Shown: piece by piece, positions 1-7,022 of the stretch | Position numbering within the stretch: position 1 is the first letter of the stretch | Layout: each line of letters opens with the position of its first letter | From: Micromonospora sp. NBC_01796 | Lineage (GTDB): Bacteria; Actinomycetota; Actinomycetes; Mycobacteriales; Micromonosporaceae | DNA length: 64,000 nucleotides | Assembly (NCBI RefSeq): GCF_035917455.1 | Contig: NZ_CP109078.1 | Location: 7,672,001 to 7,736,000, forward strand | Reading direction: 5' to 3' | Position numbers and translations under genes: made by a program | The notes under the pieces: model-generated | The model's database searches: none | The model's input: only the letters and a program-made list of their open reading frames with translations | Told to the model about the DNA's origin: nothing

Positions 1-127
1 CAGGGGTCAACGCCGGAGTCACCGGGTGGCTGCGTCATCTCTGGTCCCCTTCGACGGGCAAGACACGGTCGGCGTGGCCTACCCCGCCGTAGGCCCGACA
101 AACGTGCGCCGGTGGCAGGCTGACCCC

Positions 128-508
128 ATGGAGACCGAGCCGCTGCTGGTGGTGGACGCCGCGAACGTGATGGGTTCCCGGCCCGACGGCTGGTGGCGGG
201 ACCGGGCCGGGGCGGCCGGTCGGTTGCGGGACGCGCTCGTCCCGATCGCCGAGGCGGGCCTGCCGGACCTGCCCGGCCCCGTCGAGGTGGTGCTGGTGGT
301 CGAGGGGGCGGCCCGCGACATCCCCGGAGCCGACCCGGTCCGGGTGGTGGCCGCCGCCGGGTCCGGCGACGACCGGATCGTCGAGGTGGTCCGGTCGGAG
401 GCTCCGGGGCGGCACTGCGTGGTGGTCACCGCCGACCGGGAGCTGCGGGCCCGCGTCCAGGCACTGGGAGCGGAGGTACGCGGGCCGCGCTGGTTGCGTC
501 CCGACTGA
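128..508 (+). CDS. NYN/PIN-like predicted nuclease
   Basis: The 126-residue product looks like a small NYN/PIN-fold domain, a family of metal-dependent RNases that includes YacP/Rae1-like proteins. The first strand LLVVDAANVM carries the expected acidic residue right after the start; GSGDDRIVEVV and VVVTADREL supply further acidic residues in the usual order, and the protein ends with the edge-strand region typical of the fold. It is a single domain with no membrane segment. The ATG at 128 is preferred over the longer in-frame start at 26 because the fold begins immediately after it. The next gene on the same strand starts 228 bases downstream, so co-transcription with the FtsK-like run is possible but not shown. 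RNase activity is inferred from the fold only. Confidence 0.72.
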   Translation: METEPLLVVDAANVMGSRPDGWWRDRAGAAGRLRDALVPIAEAGLPDLPGPVEVVLVVEGAARDIPGADPVRVVAAAGSGDDRIVEVVRSEAPGRHCVVVTADRELRARVQALGAEVRGPRWLRPD

Positions 509-723
509 CGGCTGCCGTACGCCGTCTCGGGCGCTGCCGTACCCCCGTCTCGGGCATTCTGTCGGAGATCCGACTCAATGTTGCCCGAAATGGCGACTGC
601 CGGGGTCCGACCTCGGGCTCCGTCAGAAGCCACGGTGCGCGTCGGAACGGACACTGAGGCGACAACCGCCCACGGGGGTATGTTGACCCCAGAACAAAAC
701 CAGAGCCCTCCCCGCCCGCCCCC

Positions 724-729
724 AGGAGG
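724..729 (+). promoter_or_regulatory. Strong Shine-Dalgarno AGGAGG
   Basis: A perfect AGGAGG lies seven bases before the GTG at 737. It decides the start of the small helical protein, removing 53 codons of low-complexity, proline-rich upstream sequence from the longest possible reading frame. Confidence 0.8.
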
Positions 730-736
730 TTCCGCC

Positions 737-997
737 GTGGCGAGCGTCGCCGAGCTGAAAGCAGCCATCGATGCCGCCCTCCAGCAGATCACCGAGGGCC
801 AGACCGCGGTGCAGGCGGCCAGCGAGAAGCTGACCGAGGCACAGCAGACCCTGGCCGGCGCGCTGGAGGGCAGTGGACACGAGACCGTCAGCGCCGCCCA
901 GGCCTCGCTCTCCCAGGCCTCCCAGGAACTGGAGGAATGTCTCTCCGCGACCCTGGCCGCGGTGGAGCAGGCGCAGCTCTACGTCTCGACCCTCTGA
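737..997 (+). CDS. Small helical protein, first of FtsK-like run
   Basis: An 86-residue, alanine- and glutamine-rich all-helical protein without cysteine, signal peptide or membrane segment. It reads as two amphipathic helices around a central GSGHETV turn, ending in AQLYVSTL. The size and two-helix layout recall ESAT-6/WXG100-like proteins, although there is no WXG motif. It also resembles DUF6244-type proteins of Micromonosporaceae as I remember them. The stop is seven bases before the next start, and that next protein has a similar helical segment at its N terminus with AGHTLRVAQ in the place of GSGHETVSAA, suggesting the two are related. Position upstream of an FtsK/SpoIIIE ATPase suggests a partner or substrate of that motor; this is inference. 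No function is known to me. Confidence 0.7.
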   Translation: MASVAELKAAIDAALQQITEGQTAVQAASEKLTEAQQTLAGALEGSGHETVSAAQASLSQASQELEECLSATLAAVEQAQLYVSTL

Positions 998-1004
998 GCC
1001 GCCG

Positions 1005-1874
1005 ATGTCCATCGTGGAGGAACTGGGCGCGCAGGTACGAGCCGCCGCCGACGAGTTGCCGGTGGCGTTGGTGACGGAGGCGCTGGACCGGCTCCGGCAG
1101 GCCGCCGACCGGCTGCGCTGGGTGCGCCAGGAATCGGCCGATCCGATGGGTGTGCCCGAGCTGTCCGCAGCCACCGAGCACGCGGAGACCGCCGGGCACA
1201 CGCTGCGGGTGGCACAGGACCAGTTCGCCGCGTACCTGGCCGCCATCGGGTTGGCCGGCGACGGCCCACCGGCCGCCGGGCAGCCGCAGCGGCGGGAACC
1301 GGCTGACGATCAGCCGACCGCCGGTCCGGGGCCCGTACCGGAGCCGCAGGGCGAGGCCGGGCCGGTCCACCGGTGGTGGTCGGTCCGGGTGACCGAGCTG
1401 ACCGGCCAGCGGGACTCACCCGAGGCAAAACCGGACCGCGAGATCACCGACGCCGAGGACCTGCTGCGCCGGGTGGCCGAACGCGTACGCGCCGACGACC
1501 GCGGCCAGCTCCACGCCCAGCTCCGGGACGTACCGGCCGACGTGGGGCTGGGGATGGCGGCGGTCGCCCCACCGATGCTGCGCGACCTGGCGGCCGAGCT
1601 GCTCGGGCACCCGCCCCGGGCACAGGACCTGCCCCGACTGCGCGGTGAACTCACCGGCAAGGCCCGCGACCTGCTCCCCGGGCTTCCCGCCGAGGTGCTC
1701 GAAACGGCACTGAGCCGGGTCTGCCGGATGCCACCGCCGAAGAACCCCACCGCCCCACCGCACCCGGCCGATCCGGCGGTGGCCGCCGGGGTGCTCACCG
1801 GCCTGCTACTCAACCGGCTCGGTCGCGACGCCCGGTCGGTGGCCGCCCAGAACCTGCGGGAGTCCGATGGCTGA
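1005..1874 (+). CDS. Helical protein of unknown function, partner of FtsK-like ATPase
   Basis: A 289-residue soluble protein. Residues 1-90 are helical and resemble the preceding 86-residue protein (helix, AGHT turn, helix ending FAAYLAAIG). A proline/glutamate-rich linker of about 40 residues follows, then a helical C-terminal domain (about 150-289) that starts with ITDAEDLLRRV and contains repeated leucine-rich amphipathic helices. I recognise no catalytic motif. The ATG at 1005 is preferred because it follows the previous stop by seven bases; the longer frame starting at 873 would overlap the upstream gene. The 3' end overlaps the start of the ATPase gene by eight bases, which implies translational coupling. 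Probable role: adaptor or regulator of the motor, by position only. Confidence 0.7.
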   Translation: MSIVEELGAQVRAAADELPVALVTEALDRLRQAADRLRWVRQESADPMGVPELSAATEHAETAGHTLRVAQDQFAAYLAAIGLAGDGPPAAGQPQRREPADDQPTAGPGPVPEPQGEAGPVHRWWSVRVTELTGQRDSPEAKPDREITDAEDLLRRVAERVRADDRGQLHAQLRDVPADVGLGMAAVAPPMLRDLAAELLGHPPRAQDLPRLRGELTGKARDLLPGLPAEVLETALSRVCRMPPPKNPTAPPHPADPAVAAGVLTGLLLNRLGRDARSVAAQNLRESDG

Positions 1875-4569
1875 CGTTCGGACCCAGCTCGTCACCCGGG
1901 TCCGCGGCATGCTGTCGCACGCGCTCGGCGCGACCCGGGGTCGGCTGACCCAGGCCCGTACCGAACTCGACGGGTCGCGGGACCGGTTGACCCGGACCCG
2001 ACGGGCCGCCGCGCGGGTGCCGCAGCGGGTCGGCGCCGAACGGGACCGCCGGCTCGCCGAGATCGCCGACGAGTACGAGGGCCAGCTCGTCGAGCTGGCC
2101 CGGCGTACCGCCGAGGCGGCGACCGACGAGGCGCCCGGCGCGGCCAGCGCACCCTGGCCCCGGTGGCGGCCGAGCCCGGCCGACCGGCACGAACCCGCAG
2201 GCGCGCTGCGGGTCGGCGCGGTCCGGCTGCCCGGCGCCGAACCGGTGCCGGCGCTGGTGCCGCTGCTGGACCGGGGACACGTGCACCTGGCCGGCGACGA
2301 CCGGGCCGGCTGCGACGCCGTGGTGGCCGCCCTGCTGCTGCGCGCGATCGGCCGGGCCGAACCCGGCGCGGTCCGGCTGATCGGCTACGACCCGGAGCAC
2401 CTCGGCGGCGGGCTGGCCGGCTTCGCCCCGCTGTCCACCGCCGGGCTGCTCACCTTCGTCGGGCCGGGCGGTCTGGCCCGCCTCCTCGACGACCTGGTCG
2501 ACCAGATCCGACGGATCAACGAGACCGTTCTCGCCGGTGAGTACGGATCGCTGCGCGAACTGGCCGCCGCCACCGGCCGGCGTCCCGAACCCTGGCGGGT
2601 GGCGGTCCTGCTCGGCGGGGACGAGCTGTCCCGGCACGAACGCGGCCAGCTCGACCGGGTGGTCCGCACCGGCGCCGCCTGCGGGGTGCACCTGGTGGTC
2701 CGGGGCATCGAGCTGCCCGACGAACCGAACGTCGAGCGGGTCCTCGTCGGTGACGGCCTGACCCGGCTGCGCACCGCCCCGAGCCTGCCCGTACGGCTCG
2801 ATCCGCCGCCGCCGGCCGCCCTGGTCACCGACACCTGCCGGGAGATCGCCGCGACGGTCACCGCCGGTCCCGCACCGGCGCCCTTCACCGACCTGCTGCC
2901 ACCGGTGGACCAGATGTGGAAGGAAGGTTCGGCGACCGGCCTGACCGTGCCGATCGGCGACGGCCCGCAGGGGCGCCCGGTGCTGCTCAGCCTCGGCGAC
3001 TACCCGCCGCACGCGTTGATCGGCGGCCCGTCCGGCACCGGCAAGACCAACCTCATCTTCGCCTGGATCGGTTCGCTGGCCGCCCGCTACTCCCCCGCCG
3101 AGCTGGAGTTCTACCTGCTCGACTTCAAGGAGGGGGTGTCCTTCGCCCGGTTCGCCCAGGGCCGGCGGGACCCGAGCTGGCTGCCGCACATGCGGCTGGT
3201 CGGGATCAACGTCAACACCGACCGCGAGTTCGGGCTGGCCCTGCTCCGGTTCCTCGCCGAGGAACTGCGCCGCCGGGCCGACGCCGCCAAACGGCACGAG
3301 GTGACCAAGCTCGCCGAGTTGCGCGCGGTCGACCCGGACGGGCACTGGCCCCGGATCGTGGCGGTGGTGGACGAGTTCCAGATGCTGCTCGCCGGTCGGG
3401 ACGCGGTCGCCCGGGAGGCGGCCGACCTGCTCGAGGACCTGGCCCGACGGGGCCGGTCGCAGGGCATCCACCTGGTCCTCGCCTCGCAGGACGTACGCGG
3501 GATCGAGGCGCTGTGGGGAAGGCCCGCCCTGGTCGCCCAGTTCACCCTCCGGATCGCGCTGCCGAAGGCGCTGCGCATCCTCGCCGAACGCAACGACGCG
3601 GCCCAGGCCCTGCCCCGGCATCACGCCGTGATCAACGCCGAGTCCGGCATGGCGGAGGGCAATCAGGTGGCCCGGATCCCGTCGGCCAGCGACTGGGGCA
3701 CCTGGAGCGAGCTGCAGAACCAGCTCTGGCGGATGCGCCCGCAGGACGCCGCGCCGGCCCGGTTGTTCGACGGCGACGCGGTACCCCGGCTGGCCGAGGC
3801 ACCGGACTTCGCGGCCCTGCGACCGGTCGAGGAGTCGACCGAGGGCAGGGCCGCCGGTGGTCCGCGCGGTCCGGTCGCCCTGCTCGGCGAGATCATCGAC
3901 GTCCAGTCGCGGTCGGCCGGAATGCGCCTGCCCCGGGCACCCGGGCGCAACCTCGCCATCATCGGCACCCGGGTGGACGAGGCGTGCGCGGTGCTCGACG
4001 CGGCGGCCCGGTCACTGCACCGGCAGCATCCGCCCGGCACGGCCAGGTTCTCGATCGCCTGCCTGGACCCGGACGCCGACTCGGCCGCCCGTACGCTCTA
4101 CGACTCCCTCGGTGACGACGCGGCCTGGTACGACGAGGAGACGGTGCCGGAGTTGATGAGCGAGACGGCCACCGGGCTCGGTCTGGGCGCCGCCCCGGGC
4201 GAACCGCACTACCTGCTGCTGTACGCGGTCGACGCCGCCGCCGGTCGGTTGGCGGCTCGGGCCGGTGGGCGTACGGGGCTGGAGCACCTGCGGCAGATCC
4301 TGCACGACGGGCCGGAGCGGCGTACGCACGTACTGGCCTGGTGGCGGGGCGTGGCCCGGATGCGGGCGGACCTCGGGGGCCCGGCGTCGCGTACGGACCA
4401 GATCGGGGCCTGGGTGGCGTTGGACGTACAGGGGGCGGAGCTGGGTTCGGCCCTGTATCCGGGCACCGGTGGGCCGGACTGGTATCCGAGGCCGTGGCGC
4501 GGGCTCTTCTTCGACCGGGCGGTGCACCGTACCGGGCAGACGATCATCCCGTACGGACCGGCCCGATGA
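1867..4569 (+). CDS. FtsK/SpoIIIE-like ATPase with three tandem P-loop-type modules
   Basis: A 900-residue soluble motor ATPase. Residues 15-90 are charged, coiled-coil-like and begin with no membrane segment. Residues about 135-330 read as a degenerate ATPase module: the strand VHLAGDDRAGC replaces a Walker A loop, and VAVLLGGDEL and GVHLVVRGIEL occupy the later core strands. The central module (about 340-620) is the real FtsK/SpoIIIE domain, with Walker A GGPSGTGKTN at 386-395, Walker B IVAVVDEF with D502/E503, and the sensor strand GIHLVLASQ. Residues about 690-880 form a third degenerate module (NLAIIGTRVDEA, LLLYAVDA). Three modules with one intact recall EccC of type VII secretion, but the EccC transmembrane segment is absent and the membrane protein encoded next could supply the anchor. 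Start and stop overlap both neighbours. Confidence 0.85.
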   Translation: MADVRTQLVTRVRGMLSHALGATRGRLTQARTELDGSRDRLTRTRRAAARVPQRVGAERDRRLAEIADEYEGQLVELARRTAEAATDEAPGAASAPWPRWRPSPADRHEPAGALRVGAVRLPGAEPVPALVPLLDRGHVHLAGDDRAGCDAVVAALLLRAIGRAEPGAVRLIGYDPEHLGGGLAGFAPLSTAGLLTFVGPGGLARLLDDLVDQIRRINETVLAGEYGSLRELAAATGRRPEPWRVAVLLGGDELSRHERGQLDRVVRTGAACGVHLVVRGIELPDEPNVERVLVGDGLTRLRTAPSLPVRLDPPPPAALVTDTCREIAATVTAGPAPAPFTDLLPPVDQMWKEGSATGLTVPIGDGPQGRPVLLSLGDYPPHALIGGPSGTGKTNLIFAWIGSLAARYSPAELEFYLLDFKEGVSFARFAQGRRDPSWLPHMRLVGINVNTDREFGLALLRFLAEELRRRADAAKRHEVTKLAELRAVDPDGHWPRIVAVVDEFQMLLAGRDAVAREAADLLEDLARRGRSQGIHLVLASQDVRGIEALWGRPALVAQFTLRIALPKALRILAERNDAAQALPRHHAVINAESGMAEGNQVARIPSASDWGTWSELQNQLWRMRPQDAAPARLFDGDAVPRLAEAPDFAALRPVEESTEGRAAGGPRGPVALLGEIIDVQSRSAGMRLPRAPGRNLAIIGTRVDEACAVLDAAARSLHRQHPPGTARFSIACLDPDADSAARTLYDSLGDDAAWYDEETVPELMSETATGLGLGAAPGEPHYLLLYAVDAAAGRLAARAGGRTGLEHLRQILHDGPERRTHVLAWWRGVARMRADLGGPASRTDQIGAWVALDVQGAELGSALYPGTGGPDWYPRPWRGLFFDRAVHRTGQTIIPYGPAR

Positions 4570-5216
4570 GCGGGACGTACGCCGAGCTGATCCGCCGGCT
4601 GGCCGAGACGACCGCGCGGATGGACGCCGAACGGGGCGAGGCGCAGAGCTGGTACGCCGGCCAGGTCTCCGCCGCCGATCGCGCCGTACGCGACGCCGAG
4701 CAGGCGGTACGCCGGGCCGAGGCGGAGCTGGAAGAGGCTCGCAAGGAAGCCGAGTCGACCGACGCCGAAGTGCTCCTGCTCTGGCAGACGCTGCGGGAAC
4801 GGCTCGGCGGCGGGGTGCGCCGGATCGGTGACCCACCGGTGCCGACCGTGGGTGCCCCGACGGATCCGCGGCTGCTGCTCGACGGGGTTCGGGACCTGCT
4901 GGACCGGGCCAGGCATCCGGGTGAGTTGTCCGGCTCGGCCCAGCCGCTGCTGGCGGTCTTCGGCGTACTCGGTGCGGCGGTCGCGTACGCCCTGGGTTTC
5001 GCCGCCCGCGCGGCCGGTCTGCGGTACGGCGGCGACCTGGCCATCGGGATGCCGGTGCTCGGCCTGGTGGTGACGTTGGTCGGCCCGGTGGTCGGGCTGG
5101 CCCCGGCGAAGCTGCTCGCCGACCGCCGGCACGCCGGGCTGGACCCGAAGTCGGTGACCATCGTGGTGGCCGCCGGCCTGCTCACCACCGGCGCCCTCTT
5201 CGCCCTGGTGCGCTGA
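4566..5216 (+). CDS. Coiled-coil membrane protein of FtsK-like run
   Basis: A 216-residue protein whose ATG overlaps the TGA of the ATPase gene (ATGA), so it is almost certainly co-translated. Residues 5-70 form a long charged helix with coiled-coil character (AVRRAEAELEEARKEAES). Residues 100-120 carry an amphipathic segment, and three hydrophobic helices follow at about 124-148, 157-182 and 196-214. There is no signal peptide and the N-terminal coiled coil is probably cytoplasmic. I recognise no named family. As the only membrane protein of the run it is the natural anchor for the soluble FtsK-like motor. It ends the operon; the next gene is convergent and 40 bases away. Confidence 0.75.
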   Translation: MSGTYAELIRRLAETTARMDAERGEAQSWYAGQVSAADRAVRDAEQAVRRAEAELEEARKEAESTDAEVLLLWQTLRERLGGGVRRIGDPPVPTVGAPTDPRLLLDGVRDLLDRARHPGELSGSAQPLLAVFGVLGAAVAYALGFAARAAGLRYGGDLAIGMPVLGLVVTLVGPVVGLAPAKLLADRRHAGLDPKSVTIVVAAGLLTTGALFALVR

Positions 5217-5256
5217 CCCCGACGGGCCGGTCCTGAGCGGCCCGCCGGTGCACCGG

Positions 5257-6510
5257 TCAGGCGGGTACGGCCACCGCCTCCCGGAGCAGCCGGCGGGCGA
5301 GCAGGATCCGGTCCGCGTCGTCGTCGAGTCCGGGCAGGTCACCGACGCGGGAGACACCGCCGTCGAGGAATGCCCGCAGCGCGAGCGCGCACTGTCCGGG
5401 GAAGGTGATGGTGCGGTCGAACAGGCGCAGTTCGACCCGGTCGGGCTCGTCCGGACCGGCCGGCCCGAGCTGCCAGTTGAGCCCGCCGCGGGGGGCGAGC
5501 CGGGAGTCGGCGTCGAGACCGGCGATGGCGTCCGCCTGGGCCAGCGGCCGGATCGGCGCGGGACGGGCGGCCGACCAGACGCGTTCCCTGAGCTTGGCCG
5601 CGACCGCGACCGGGTCCGCCCGGTCCAGCCAGTCGCGCAGCGCCTCCACCGTCTCGGTCAGCTCCGGCCCGATCTGGGCGGGCTCGGCGAGGTCGAGCCC
5701 GAACGGCAGCGCGGCGCGCAGTCGCGGGTCCTCGGCGGCCAGCCCGAGCAGGGTCTCGACCAGCGCGTAGCGGGTGAGGGCACGGACCCCGACGGTGAGG
5801 TGCAACGAGCTGCCGTGCTGGGCCTGGGCGCTGTGCAGCCAGCCACGGGGCAGGTAGAGGGCGTCGCCGGGCTCCAGGGTGACGTCGAGCGCCGGTGGTC
5901 CGGCCGCGGTGGCGGAGACCTCGTCGGCCCGCCCGCCCCAGGGTTGACGTTCCAGCGGGTCGGCCAGGACCGGTTCGTGGATCCGCCAGTGCTTGGACCC
6001 GTCGACCTGGAGCACGAAGACGTCGTGGGTGTCGTAGTGGGTGGCGAAGCCCTGGTTGCCGGCCGGGGTCAGGTAGGCGTTGACCTGCAACGGCTGGCGC
6101 AGGCTGGTGCCCAGTTCACGGGTGAAGTCGATCAGCGGTGGCCAGTTGCGGTGCAGTCCCTGCAGGACGAGGGTGGCGCCGTCGGCGTACAGGTCGAGGA
6201 TCCGCTCGTCGAGCACCTGGTCGCCGACCTCGGCCCCGGCACCACCGCCGCCGGTGAACCGGCCCGCCGGCAGCACCTGGCCGTCCTTGGCCACTCTCAG
6301 GAACGGGGTACGCAGACCGCGTCGACTGAGCAGTTCGTCGGCGTCGGCGGGGCTGAGCAGGTCGGTGAAGCCGTCCGGGTTGGCGAGTTCCTTGGCCCGG
6401 GACAGCAGGGGTGCCCGACCCCAGTGGGTGGCGACGAACGCGGCCGGGGGCAGGGCCACACAACGGGCCAGCGCCGGGCGGCGGTCGCCGCCCGGCGCGT
6501 TGTCGGTCAT
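5257..6510 (-). CDS. JmjC/cupin 2-oxoglutarate-Fe(II) oxygenase (ROX-like)
   Basis: A 417-residue protein of the JmjC-like cupin family that includes ribosomal oxygenases YcfD/RoxA and human NO66/MINA. These use Fe(II), O2 and 2-oxoglutarate to hydroxylate side chains, often of arginine or histidine. Residues 157-163 (THYDTHD) give the HxD iron site as H158 and D160; H226 in PRGWLHSA is the third ligand, and K173 in DGSKHW is a plausible 2-oxoglutarate contact. The C-terminal part (about 260-417) is helical and winged-helix-like, as in ROX enzymes. It lies 14 bases after a small repeat-peptide gene on the same strand, with only a weak ribosome site, so the two are probably coupled. The peptide is a candidate substrate; a ribosomal protein is the conservative alternative. 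Confidence 0.85.
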   Translation of the reverse strand: MTDNAPGGDRRPALARCVALPPAAFVATHWGRAPLLSRAKELANPDGFTDLLSPADADELLSRRGLRTPFLRVAKDGQVLPAGRFTGGGGAGAEVGDQVLDERILDLYADGATLVLQGLHRNWPPLIDFTRELGTSLRQPLQVNAYLTPAGNQGFATHYDTHDVFVLQVDGSKHWRIHEPVLADPLERQPWGGRADEVSATAAGPPALDVTLEPGDALYLPRGWLHSAQAQHGSSLHLTVGVRALTRYALVETLLGLAAEDPRLRAALPFGLDLAEPAQIGPELTETVEALRDWLDRADPVAVAAKLRERVWSAARPAPIRPLAQADAIAGLDADSRLAPRGGLNWQLGPAGPDEPDRVELRLFDRTITFPGQCALALRAFLDGGVSRVGDLPGLDDDADRILLARRLLREAVAVPA

Positions 6511-6524
6511 CTACCGGGTCCCGG

Positions 6525-6830
6525 CTACCGGGCCGCGCTGTCCGCGCCGCCGTCACGCTGACCGGGGTTGGCGCCACCGTCGGCCGGACCCTCGGCGCTG
6601 CCGTCCGCACCGCCGTCGTGCTGACCCGGCGTGGCTCCGCCGTCGGCCGGACCCTCGGCGCTGCCGTCCGCACCGCCGTCGTGCTGACCCGGCGTGGCTC
6701 CGCCGTCGGCCGGACCCTCGGCGGCGCCGTCGGCACCGCCGTCCCGCTGGCCGGGGTTGGCCCCACCGTCGGCCGGACCCTCGCCGGCACCGCCGCCGCT
6801 CGTCCGGATGTCGTCGTCGTCGAGTCTCAT
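6525..6830 (-). CDS. Small Asp/Gly-rich repeat peptide, candidate modified-peptide precursor
   Basis: A 101-residue peptide. It opens with an acidic leader-like stretch (MRLDDDDIRTS) and GGGAG, followed by four consecutive 21-residue repeats (residues 17-100) of the form EGPADGGA-N/T-PGQ-R/H-DGGADGxA, and one terminal arginine. It contains no aromatic residue, cysteine, lysine or methionine after the start. The Shine-Dalgarno-like GAGGGGG precedes the ATG. The gene is 14 bases upstream of a JmjC-type oxygenase. Short acidic leader, glycine junction, tandem core-like repeats and an adjacent modifying enzyme fit a multi-core ribosomally made and modified peptide. A simple low-complexity protein is the alternative. 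The reading frame is open through all repeats, and repeats differ mainly at conservative positions, which supports a real gene. Confidence 0.65.
   Translation of the reverse strand: MRLDDDDIRTSGGGAGEGPADGGANPGQRDGGADGAAEGPADGGATPGQHDGGADGSAEGPADGGATPGQHDGGADGSAEGPADGGANPGQRDGGADSAAR
6531..6782 (-). repeat. Four tandem 63-bp coding repeats
   Basis: Four in-frame 63-base units encode 21 residues each. The two central units appear identical at the DNA level, which implies recent duplication. Outer units encode ANPGQRD, inner units ATPGQHD. There are no spacers, so this is a coding tandem repeat and not a CRISPR array. Confidence 0.9.
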
Positions 6831-6849
6831 CGGGCCCCCTCGGTTCAGT

Positions 6850-6875
6850 CGCCCCGCCTTCCACGCGGCGGGGCG
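6850..6875 (-). other. Hairpin in leader of repeat-peptide gene
   Basis: A perfect 9-bp inverted repeat (CGCCCCGCC / GGCGGGGCG) with an 8-base loop lies 19 bases upstream of the repeat-peptide start and 147 bases downstream of the LacI stop. No T-run follows it on the minus strand. It may act in the leader of the peptide gene or as a weak terminator for the LacI gene. Confidence 0.45.
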
Positions 6876-7022
6876 CCGTGCAACCGGGTGGTACCCGGCA
6901 CACGATCATCCCTAACCCGCTGGCGGGGTCACTCCACCAAGAAGCCTAATTCAGCTCGAATCATCGCAAAGCGGTTCGCGGAGTCCCGCGGCGTACCTCG
7001 GCGGGAGCCGGATCCGGCCAGG

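Noticed and set aside
737-997. WXG100/ESAT-6 assignment for the 86-residue protein
   Set aside because: Size and two-helix plan fit, but the WXG motif is absent, so the name is not used.
1810-3624. 604-codon open frame on the minus strand
   Set aside because: Antisense shadow of the FtsK-like ATPase gene. Its composition is glycine/arginine/proline-rich with no motif, while the plus-strand frame has intact Walker motifs.
5248-6561. 437-codon open frame on the plus strand
   Set aside because: Antisense of the JmjC oxygenase gene, whose own frame has HxD and the third histidine in the right places.
6531-6782. Repeated DNA that could look like a CRISPR or satellite array
   Set aside because: Units are contiguous 63-base in-frame coding repeats with no spacers, and they lie inside an open frame.
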